Origin: an uncultured Prevotellaceae bacterium | Lineage (GTDB): Bacteria; Bacteroidota; Bacteroidia; Bacteroidales; Bacteroidaceae | NCBI GenBank assembly: GCA_947306605.1 | Contig: CAMZHB010000064.1 | Location: 1-8,105 of the forward strand | Reading direction: 5' to 3' | Length of the DNA stretch: 8,105 nt | Shown: piece by piece, positions 1 through 5,139 of the stretch | Layout: every line of letters starts with the position of its first letter | Position numbering within the stretch: the first letter of the stretch is position 1 | Program-made: the position numbers and the translations under genes | The notes under the pieces: generated by a model | Seen by the model: the letters and a program-made list of their open reading frames with translations, nothing else | Told to the model about the DNA's origin: nothing | Database searches by the model: none

Positions 1-164
1 CTGCCAAACTCGATATGAACGAGTTCAATCACATCGCCGACCTGCCTTTCACGGTGAAACAAGTGGTCGAAAACCTGCGCAAGGGGCAGGGCAGCATCGC
101 CTTCAGCGGGCAGGTGCACCAGTTCTACCTGCTCCGCGACGCCATAGAGAAGGTGTTGAAGTGA
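1..164 (+). CDS. C-terminal end of an unidentified protein (5' partial)
   Basis: The frame that is open from the window edge (first full codon at 3) runs for 53 codons to a TGA at 162-164. The readable tail contains LPFTVKQVVENLRKG and ends FYLLRDAIEKVLK. It looks like a real, soluble, mixed alpha/beta protein end, with charged helices and no membrane segment. It is the only plus-strand gene in the window, and a strong rho-independent terminator facing the same way follows about 95 bases later, which supports the reading of strand and stop. I do not recognise the family from this fragment, so no function is proposed. The start and most of the gene lie to the left of the window. Confidence 0.7.
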   Translation, partial: AKLDMNEFNHIADLPFTVKQVVENLRKGQGSIAFSGQVHQFYLLRDAIEKVLK

Positions 165-257
165 ACATCGCCTCCGGCGGTCGACGCTTTTGGCACGGCC
201 GTGTTAAAACGGTTAAGAGGCGGGACTCCGGGTTCCCGAAGTGGGACTTCTGCGCGC

Positions 258-300
258 AAAGGCGGCGTTTCAAAATTTTGAGACGCCGCCTTTGTTTTGT
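258..300 (+). terminator. Intrinsic terminator of the left-edge plus-strand gene
   Basis: AAAGGCGGCGTTTCAAA at 258-274 pairs with the matching arm at 277-293 through one G-T wobble, leaving almost no loop. The descending arm runs into TTTGTTTTGT. The GC-rich core with a T-rich 3' tail on the plus strand is a classic rho-independent terminator. It lies about 95 bases after the stop at 164. The stretch 165-257 holds only short, weak inverted repeats and no gene that I can support. Confidence 0.85.
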
Positions 301-346
301 TAACTTGAAACATGAAAATCCCGGGTCTCACGGCGTGAGGCCCGGG
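301..346 (-). terminator. Probable terminator of the regulator operon
   Basis: CCCGGG at 320-325 pairs with CCCGGG at 341-346, and CTCAC at 327-331 with GTGAG at 335-339, joined by one T-G wobble around a three-base GGC loop. Read on the minus strand, the hairpin begins 19 bases after the regulator stop codon and is followed by ATTTTCATGTTTC. That tail is T-rich but interrupted, so the tract is weaker than in the other terminators here. It sits back to back with the plus-strand terminator at 258-300, as expected between convergent genes. Confidence 0.6.
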
Positions 347-365
347 ATGGACGGGGGATGGCCAA

Positions 366-647
366 TTATAGGTGGAGATAGAGCTTGACCGTCTGCACAT
401 AGTTTTCGAAGGCTTTGCGCCCCGTGTCGGTCATGCGGCACACGGTGCGCGGCTTTTTGCCTTCGAAGGTCTTTTCGACGGCTATGTAGTCGGCTTCGCG
501 CAGTTTGTCGATTTGTACACTCAGGTTGCCCGCTGTGGCCTGCGTCTGCTCTTTCAGATAAACGAAGTCGGCTTCGACCGCACTCATCAGAATACTGACA
601 ATGGCCAACCGCAGTTGCGAGTGCAACAGGGGATCGAGCTCTTTCAT
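366..647 (-). CDS. Small winged-helix transcriptional regulator (HTH_34/MarR-PadR-like)
   Basis: This is a 93-residue protein made almost entirely of one winged helix-turn-helix domain. The order seen is an N-terminal helix with LDPLLHSQLRLAIVSIL (residues 4-20), a middle helix with the FVYLKEQT motif (28-35), a probable recognition helix TAGNLSVQIDKLREADYI (38-55), and a basic wing FEGKKPRTVCRMTDTGRKAF (61-80). This pattern matches the 'winged helix DNA-binding domain' family (HTH_34, PF13601). These are small dimeric regulators that often sit beside membrane proteins. There is no sensor domain. The start ATG overlaps the stop of the upstream membrane-protein gene as ATGA, so translation is probably coupled. 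Two palindromes at the operon promoter suggest that it represses its own operon. The DNA-binding role is confident; the targets and any ligand are inferred or unknown. Confidence 0.88.
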   Translation of the reverse strand: MKELDPLLHSQLRLAIVSILMSAVEADFVYLKEQTQATAGNLSVQIDKLREADYIAVEKTFEGKKPRTVCRMTDTGRKAFENYVQTVKLYLHL

Positions 648-1267
648 TTCTTAACGTTGTATTTGTGGTTGAGATAGTGGCCGGGTATCACCATCATGAC
701 GAGCATGGCCACGCCCATGCCAGCCAGCGACCAGAAGGAGTAGTTGCCAGCGAAAAACAGGCTGAGCATCCATATGGCGATGCAGAAACCGACGAGCGGC
801 AACCACGTCACCAGGGGTTCACGGATGATAAGCCCGGTGGTGCTGGTGCCGATGGACGTGAGGATGAGCACGAGCGGCATGATGTAAATGGCCGGCATCT
901 TCAGCAGCCAGAAGAGGATGCCCAGTAGGCCCAGGGCGATGCCTGTTACACACCACAACTTGTTGACGGTGTCGCCCGTGTAGGTGGTGATGGTGGGCTT
1001 GTGGCGGCGGCTGACCCAGTAGCTCAACGGAAACCCGATGACCGGCACCAGCCACCAGAGGAGGTTCCAGTGGGCGTCGCGGGTAACGAAGCAGGCCACG
1101 CTGGTGGCGATGGCAATGGCCACCGTGGTCCAGCCCCACACGATGAAGCTGTCGCCCGAATGGACACCGCTGGCTTCTTTCGTCTTTTGAATCATGTTTG
1201 TGATGACTTCGAGACTTTCAAGGCCCGACATCACTTTCTCTTCTTGTTTCAGATTTTCATTTTCCAT
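644..1267 (-). CDS. Six-helix membrane protein of unknown function, partner of the winged-helix regulator
   Basis: The protein has 207 residues from the chosen start. A soluble, charged N-terminal stretch of about 45 residues is followed by six hydrophobic segments. They begin near IVWGWTTVAIAI, LLWWLVPVIGFPL, LWCVTGIALGLLG, IYIMPLVLILTSIG, WLPLVGFCIAIWML and GMGVAMLVMMVIPG. A basic tail ends NHKYNVKK. No transport or enzymatic signature is visible, so I give no function. An in-frame ATG at 1294 would add nine residues. I prefer the ATG at 1267 because the bases before it are strongly A-rich (AAAAGAAAAA), as in many Bacteroidota genes. A third Met, 12 residues further in, is also possible. 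The stop overlaps the regulator start by four bases. Membrane protein plus small winged-helix regulator is a recurrent Bacteroidota pairing, known mainly from context. Confidence 0.8.
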   Translation of the reverse strand: MENENLKQEEKVMSGLESLEVITNMIQKTKEASGVHSGDSFIVWGWTTVAIAIATSVACFVTRDAHWNLLWWLVPVIGFPLSYWVSRRHKPTITTYTGDTVNKLWCVTGIALGLLGILFWLLKMPAIYIMPLVLILTSIGTSTTGLIIREPLVTWLPLVGFCIAIWMLSLFFAGNYSFWSLAGMGVAMLVMMVIPGHYLNHKYNVKK

Positions 1268-1343
1268 TTTTTCTTTTGTTTTGTGTCCACTCATTCGTCT
1301 GTCATCGCTTTGCCGGCTTCGGACAACAGCCGCTTTTATGAAC

Positions 1344-1360
1344 GGTTTATAAAATAAACC
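1344..1360. promoter_or_regulatory. Palindrome copy 1: candidate operator in the leader
   Basis: GGTTTATAAAATAAACC is a perfect inverted repeat with 7-bp arms and a 3-bp AAA centre. It lies about 50 bases downstream of the predicted transcription start of the membrane protein/regulator operon, inside the untranslated leader. An almost identical palindrome occupies the promoter itself, 80 bp away centre to centre. Its size and symmetry fit binding by a dimeric winged-helix protein such as the one encoded by the operon. The identity of the binding protein is inferred. Confidence 0.6.
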
Positions 1361-1411
1361 ACAAGGGTCAAAAAAGAGTGATTGTCCTCACGGGAGTAAC
1401 GAATCACGATG

Positions 1412-1443
1412 CAAAGGTAAACAAGTTTATTTTATAAACCAAA
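1412..1443 (-). promoter_or_regulatory. Bacteroidota-type promoter of the membrane protein/regulator operon
   Basis: On the minus strand, TTTG (1443-1440) is followed by exactly 20 bases and then TACCTTTG (1419-1412). This matches the Bacteroides -33/-7 consensus of TTTG and TAnnTTTG with its usual 19-21 base spacing. Just upstream, at 1444-1475, are long A and T tracts that could act as an UP-like element. Transcription should start near 1405, giving a leader of roughly 110 to 140 bases depending on which ATG is used. The spacer between the boxes is filled by a palindrome. Confidence 0.85.
1424..1440. promoter_or_regulatory. Palindrome copy 2: candidate operator in the promoter spacer
   Basis: AGTTTATTTTATAAACC at 1424-1440 is the same inverted repeat as at 1344-1360, with the centre reversed to TTT and one mismatch at the outer base of one arm. 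It lies between the -33 and -7 boxes and touches the -33 box. A protein bound here would block RNA polymerase. The position therefore argues for repression, probably autoregulation by the operon's winged-helix protein. Confidence 0.65.
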
Positions 1444-1463
1444 TTTTCGGACAAGTTTTTTTG

Positions 1464-1488
1464 AAAAAAAATTTTCCGGCAGGGCCGG
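1464..1488 (-). terminator. Possible weak back-up terminator
   Basis: On the minus strand CCGGC, CCT, GCCGG (1488-1476) forms a 5-bp GC stem followed by AAAATTTTTTTT. The stem is short and four A residues separate it from the T run, so it would be a poor terminator alone. It lies about 15 bases beyond the strong hairpin at 1507-1533 and might catch read-through before the next promoter. The A/T tract may instead matter mainly to that promoter. Confidence 0.3.
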
Positions 1489-1500
1489 GGACGTATAAAC

Positions 1501-1533
1501 ATAAAAAATCGCCGTTTCAACGAAACGGCGATT
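1501..1533 (-). terminator. Strong intrinsic terminator at the end of the ilv-MFS operon
   Basis: AATCGCCGTTTC at 1507-1518 pairs perfectly with GAAACGGCGATT at 1522-1533 around a three-base loop. On the minus strand the hairpin leads straight into TTTTTTAT. It starts about 25 bases after the stop of the MFS gene. It should separate the long ilv transcript from the membrane protein/regulator operon, which has its own promoter just beyond it. Confidence 0.9.
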
Positions 1534-1557
1534 GATTGACAGTATTATCTTTCCAAA

Positions 1558-2715
1558 TCAGTTCTTGACACTCCGGAGATATGAGAACAGGTAAAGCACT
1601 CCTATAATCATTACCGCGATGGCTCCGATTTGTCCGAAACGGTCGCTCATGAAGCCCATGACAAGGGGGAACACGGTCCCGCCGAAGATACCGGTAATCA
1701 TGAGACCGCTGACTTCGTTCTGCTTGTCAGGTATTTGTGTGAGGGCATTGGCATAAATCAGTGCGAAGATGTTGGAGTTGCCCAGACCTACGATGGCAAT
1801 GGCCAGGTAGAGCATGCCCTTGCTGGCTTCGAAGCAGAGCAGGCACATGCCAACGGCCAGAAGTATGAGGGAAATGCCGAAAAACGTACGTCCTTTCATC
1901 ACTCGCAGGATGGCCGAGCCGGTAAGGCTTCCGATGGTACGGAAGATGAAGTAGAGCGAAGTGGCAAAAGCGGCTTCGTTCAGTGTCATGCCCAGCCGTT
2001 CCATCAGCACTTTGGGCGCGGTGGTGTTCACACCTACGTCAATGCCCACATGGCAGATAATGCCGATGAACGAGAGAAGCACAATGGGAGTGCCCAACAG
2101 CGTGAAGCATTGTTTTACGCTGGAAGGCTTGTTCTCCGGTTGGCTCTCTTCGATGGGCATCATGCCAAGCAGGAGTGCCGTCGCAGTAGCAATAACCAGG
2201 AAAATAAGGAAGAGCACGCGCCAGTCGTAGCCGGCCGTAGGGATGAATCTGGTGGCACCCCACATGGCCAAGTAAGGGGCAATGAACGAAGCGATGGCTT
2301 TTACGAATTGTCCGAAGGTTAGGGTTGACGACAGGTTCTTGCCTCCTGTGACTGAAGCCACGAGGGGATTGAGCGACGTCTGCAGGATGGCGTTACCGAT
2401 GCCCAGCAGTGAAAAGGCCGTTAGCATGATGCCGAACGAGTATCCCAACAGCGGTAGCAGAAGGGATACGACCGTTAATAACAATGATAGCATCACTGTT
2501 TTCTTCCGCCCTATTTTGTTCATCAACATTCCGGTGGGAATGCCGAAGATGAGGAACCAGAAGAATACCATCGAAGGAAACAGGTTTGCTGTGGCATCAT
2601 TCAAAGCAAAGTCAGCTTTTACATAGTTTGACGCTATGCCCACGAGGTCAACGAATCCCATGACGAAGAAACTGAACATCACGGGAATCAGGACAAATTT
2701 TGATTGCTTCTTCAT
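1558..2715 (-). CDS. MFS permease of the sugar-transporter (FHS, FucP/GluP-like) type
   Basis: This 385-residue integral membrane protein has about twelve hydrophobic segments in two halves, separated by a polar loop near residues 186-203 (PIEESQPENKPSSVKQ). MFS hallmarks are the loop GMLMNKIGRKK (62-72) between helices 2 and 3, GIGNAILQTSLNPLV (105-119) and MSDRFG (356-361). LQTSLNPLV corresponds to the LETxxNPY signature of fucose and glucose/galactose H+ symporters, but the acidic residue is Gln112. Asp23 lies in helix 1. The substrate cannot be read from sequence; 'sugar' is only the family label. It follows ilvC after 50 bases with no promoter or convincing terminator between them, and the operon terminator lies just behind it. 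It is therefore probably co-transcribed with the ilv genes, although the functional link is unclear. The start ATG at 2715 gives a full first helix. Confidence 0.85.
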   Translation of the reverse strand: MKKQSKFVLIPVMFSFFVMGFVDLVGIASNYVKADFALNDATANLFPSMVFFWFLIFGIPTGMLMNKIGRKKTVMLSLLLTVVSLLLPLLGYSFGIMLTAFSLLGIGNAILQTSLNPLVASVTGGKNLSSTLTFGQFVKAIASFIAPYLAMWGATRFIPTAGYDWRVLFLIFLVIATATALLLGMMPIEESQPENKPSSVKQCFTLLGTPIVLLSFIGIICHVGIDVGVNTTAPKVLMERLGMTLNEAAFATSLYFIFRTIGSLTGSAILRVMKGRTFFGISLILLAVGMCLLCFEASKGMLYLAIAIVGLGNSNIFALIYANALTQIPDKQNEVSGLMITGIFGGTVFPLVMGFMSDRFGQIGAIAVMIIGVLYLFSYLRSVKN

Positions 2716-2765
2716 GATTGAAATGTCATTAGTTTTGGAAACAACGTTTCTTTTCAGTTAGGCGT

Positions 2766-3809
2766 TCAGTTATTCTCAGGACGCAATTTACGAACGACGG
2801 CACCGGTGCGCCACATTTCGCTCTCGCGCATTTGGCGGAGCTCCTCATTGAGTTTTTCGCGGTAATCGGCCTTGGAGTTGCTGTCGATGCTGATTTGTGC
2901 TTCCTGTCCGCTGGCCACGCTCTGATAGAGGCGTTCCATGACGGGTTTGATGGCGTCGTGGAAGGGACCCATCCAGTCGAGGGCACCGCGTTGGGCGGTG
3001 GTGGAGCAGTTGGCGTACATCCAGTCCATGCCGTTCTTGCCGACCATGGGAAGGAGCGACTGCGTGAATTCCTCGACGGTTTCATTGAAGGCTTCGGAGG
3101 GGCTGTGGCCGTGCTCGCGTAGCGTTTCGTACTGGGCGAGGAAAAGGCCTTGAACGGCTCCCATGAGGGCGCCGCGCTCGCCAGTGAGGTCGGAATAGAC
3201 TTCACGCTTGAAGTCGGTCTTGAACAGGTAGCCGGAGCCAACGCCGATGCCGAGGGCGAGGGTACGCTCTTCGGCGTGGCCAGTGGCGTCCTGATAGACG
3301 GCATAGGAGCTGTTGAGGCCGCGGCCTTCGAGGAATAGAGTGCGCAGGGAGGTGCCGCTGCCCTTGGGGGCTACCATGATGACGTCGATGTCGGCGGGCG
3401 GGATGATTCCGGTGCGTTCCTTGTAGGTGATGGCGAAGCCGTGTGAGAAGTAGAGGGCGTCGCCAGCCTTGAGATGTTTCTTAATGTTGGGCCATTGGTC
3501 AATCTGTGCTGCATCGCTGAGGAGCATGCAGACAATAGTGCCGCGCTCAGCGGCTTCTTCGATGGAGAAGAGCGTTTCACCGGGAACCCAGCCGTCGGCG
3601 ACGGCTTTTTCATAGGTCTTGCCCGGACGCTGGCCCACGATGACGCGGAAGCCATTGTCGCGCAGGTTGCAGGCTTGGCCCGGTCCCTGGATGCCGTAAC
3701 CGATGACAGCGATAGTTTCGTCTTTCAGCACTTCACGTGCCTTTACCAATGGAAATTCTTCGCGGGTGGCCACCTCTTCGATGACGCCGCCAAAATTAAT
3801 CTGTGCCAT
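2766..3809 (-). CDS. ilvC: Ketol-acid reductoisomerase
   Basis: IlvC converts 2-acetolactate or 2-aceto-2-hydroxybutyrate to the 2,3-dihydroxy acid, using Mg2+ and usually NADPH, in valine, isoleucine and leucine synthesis. The 347-residue protein has an N-terminal Rossmann domain with GYGIQGPG (37-44) and the cofactor-loop region GQRPGKT (59-65). FSHGF carries His123 and APKGSG carries Lys149. A C-terminal knotted domain has the metal ligands in DLTGER (Asp207, Glu211) and NETVEE (Glu243, Glu247), and Ser269 in CSTT. It ends VRKLRPENN. The length is that of a short class I enzyme. I chose MAQINFGG as the start because it begins the conserved protein; an in-frame upstream ATG at 3863 would add 18 lysine-rich residues that lie inside the thioesterase gene. 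The start overlaps the thioesterase stop by 14 bases. Confidence 0.97.
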   Translation of the reverse strand: MAQINFGGVIEEVATREEFPLVKAREVLKDETIAVIGYGIQGPGQACNLRDNGFRVIVGQRPGKTYEKAVADGWVPGETLFSIEEAAERGTIVCMLLSDAAQIDQWPNIKKHLKAGDALYFSHGFAITYKERTGIIPPADIDVIMVAPKGSGTSLRTLFLEGRGLNSSYAVYQDATGHAEERTLALGIGVGSGYLFKTDFKREVYSDLTGERGALMGAVQGLFLAQYETLREHGHSPSEAFNETVEEFTQSLLPMVGKNGMDWMYANCSTTAQRGALDWMGPFHDAIKPVMERLYQSVASGQEAQISIDSNSKADYREKLNEELRQMRESEMWRTGAVVRKLRPENN

Positions 3810-4581
3810 TTTCTGTGATATTTTTATGGTTATTTGTTTCTGTTTCTTTGAATGTGACAGCACTGTGGCATACGGTTTCGCCCGTGCCTTTCTTGATCAC
3901 AATGTGCCAGTCTTCCTCTCCGGCAGGCTCCATGAAGAATTGGAGCATTTCATCGCAGTAAGTTTCGGAATTGTAGGCCATCTCAATGCGGCAGACTTCC
4001 CTGTTCTCATACATGTTCTTGGGGAAGGCGTCGAGGATGAACTCGATGTAGCGGATGCTGTTGACGTGGTTGTTTTCGTCGATATCGCTGTAATAGGTTT
4101 GGCGCATGGCTGCGGGAGCGTCTTGAGCAACGCGAATACGGCTGAATGGACGTATGTCGCAGGGACGTTCCATTTCGATGTATGGATCGAACGTGTGTCC
4201 GAAGAGTTCGTTAAGAGCCTGTGGACGCCGTGTTTCGGAGTCAATCATGGCCCAAATGGTAAAGACACGTCCGATGATGTGTCCCTCGGCATTGGCCACG
4301 TCGAAGCAACGGTCAGTGAAGAAGCGGTAGTATTTGCGAACCCATGTGGAAATGGTGTAGGTTTCACCGCGGCGGGGCCATTCGTCCATCTCGAAAACAA
4401 CACGTGAGAGTACCCACAAGTAGCGGTGTCCGTCTTTTTCCAAACGGTCAAAGCCGCGTGCCCCGGCATGGTTTTCGGCACAGGCCAGCACGTGCTTACC
4501 CAACACGCCCCACGAGAGACGTCCCGTGAAATCGTCGTCGAAGGGTTCGACCGTGTATGTGAATGAATCGACTTTTTGCAT
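3796..4581 (-). CDS. Acyl-ACP thioesterase (FatA/FatB-type, double hot-dog fold)
   Basis: This 261-residue cytosolic enzyme should hydrolyse acyl-acyl carrier protein to free fatty acid and ACP. An N-terminal hot-dog domain runs from about 5 to 140, with WGVLGKHVLACAENHA, a substrate-side helix, and the TWVRKYYRFFTDR strand (79-91). The second domain carries the catalytic-type motif SDIDENNHVNSIRYIEF (165-181). Asp168, Asn170 and His172 line up with the Asp-Asn-His residues of plant FatB. The Glu-Cys pair of plant enzymes appears as Glu206-Thr207 (YNSET). The family is PF01643; a structurally solved Bacteroides thetaiotaomicron homologue (BT2075, PDB 2ESS as I recall) lies in the same ilv context. 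The start is three bases after the ilvN stop and the end overlaps ilvC, so it is firmly inside the operon. The acyl chain preferred cannot be told from the sequence. Confidence 0.92.
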   Translation of the reverse strand: MQKVDSFTYTVEPFDDDFTGRLSWGVLGKHVLACAENHAGARGFDRLEKDGHRYLWVLSRVVFEMDEWPRRGETYTISTWVRKYYRFFTDRCFDVANAEGHIIGRVFTIWAMIDSETRRPQALNELFGHTFDPYIEMERPCDIRPFSRIRVAQDAPAAMRQTYYSDIDENNHVNSIRYIEFILDAFPKNMYENREVCRIEMAYNSETYCDEMLQFFMEPAGEEDWHIVIKKGTGETVCHSAVTFKETETNNHKNITENGTD

Positions 4582-4584
4582 GGG

Positions 4585-5130
4585 TCAGGCTTCGTAGCGC
4601 TCTTTACGCTCTGCGAGGTATTCGTCGAGCAACTCACGTTTGTTCTTGGTAATGGCAATGGCACCAGAGCGCACATATTGCAATACGCAGTCCCATTGCA
4701 TCAGTGTGTGGAAGAGTGAGAGTATCTCTTCCGTCATGCCGCCTTTGGTTACAATGGCATAAGTGGGATTTACCTCCACAATCTTGGCGGAATGGATGCG
4801 GATGATTTTGGATATCTCGCGGTGTTCAAGCATTTTTTGCGTGCTCAGTTTAAAAAGCGCCGTCTCTTGTATGAAAATGTCGTCGCTGACGAAGAATTGG
4901 GCGCGCACCACACCGATTTTCTTCTCAATCTGTCCCACCATCTTGTGAATGGTGGCTTCGTCGCAGAAGCAGGTGATGGTGTAGCGGTGCAGTCCCTCGA
5001 TGCTGGAGGCCGACACGTTGAGGCTCTCGATGTTGATTTGCCGGCGTGTGAAAACCGAGGTAATCTGGTTAAGCAGACCTGCCACATTCTCTGAGAATAT
5101 GATGAGAGTGTAAAGCGTTTTGTCTTCCAT
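4585..5130 (-). CDS. ilvN: Acetolactate synthase small (regulatory) subunit
   Basis: The 181-residue subunit binds the IlvB catalytic subunit, raises its activity and, in studied relatives, gives feedback inhibition by valine or other branched-chain amino acids. Residues 5-75 form an ACT domain with LYTLIIFSENVAGLLNQI, the FTRRQINIESLNVS segment typical of IlvN/IlvH, and a YTITCFCDE strand. The C-terminal half (about 95-170) is the usual ALS_ss_C-type domain, with KIVEVNPTYAIVTKGG. Length is close to the common 160-180 residues of the family. It starts nine bases after the ilvB stop, as expected for two subunits made together. Whether this version is sensitive to valine cannot be decided by eye, but the ACT domain looks intact. 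Confidence 0.95.
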   Translation of the reverse strand: MEDKTLYTLIIFSENVAGLLNQITSVFTRRQINIESLNVSASSIEGLHRYTITCFCDEATIHKMVGQIEKKIGVVRAQFFVSDDIFIQETALFKLSTQKMLEHREISKIIRIHSAKIVEVNPTYAIVTKGGMTEEILSLFHTLMQWDCVLQYVRSGAIAITKNKRELLDEYLAERKERYEA

Positions 5131-5139
5131 ATCCTTTGC

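Noticed and set aside
194..203. 10-bp palindrome CACGGCCGTG after the left-edge gene
   Set aside because: It is short, isolated and unrepeated, with no promoter nearby, so it is easily due to chance in GC-rich DNA.
165..257. Possible small RNA or extra small gene between the left-edge stop and the terminator
   Set aside because: There is no promoter box and no start context, and the short inverted repeats (such as GAAGT-GGG-ACTTC at 238-250) are too weak. It is best read as a 3' untranslated stretch.
819..1139. Histidine-rich minus-strand frame, suggestive of a metal-binding protein
   Set aside because: It overlaps the six-helix membrane protein in another frame. The His-rich look comes from reading Thr/Ile/Tyr codons of that gene out of frame.
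1630..2322. Long plus-strand open frame opposite the permease gene, with similar ones opposite ilvC/thioesterase (3703-4407) and ilvB (5932-6705)
   Set aside because: They are mirror frames of well-identified genes. Their translations show no family motif and have odd composition, and they have no promoter or gene context of their own.
2738..2750. Small hairpin (GAAAC, three-base loop, GTTTC) between ilvC and the permease
   Set aside because: The stem is only 5 bp, is not GC-rich and has no T run on the minus strand, so it is not a convincing terminator.
2729..3304. 191-codon minus-strand frame rich in Ser, Pro, Thr and Ala
   Set aside because: It is an out-of-frame reading of ilvC, which is intact and clearly recognised in its own frame.
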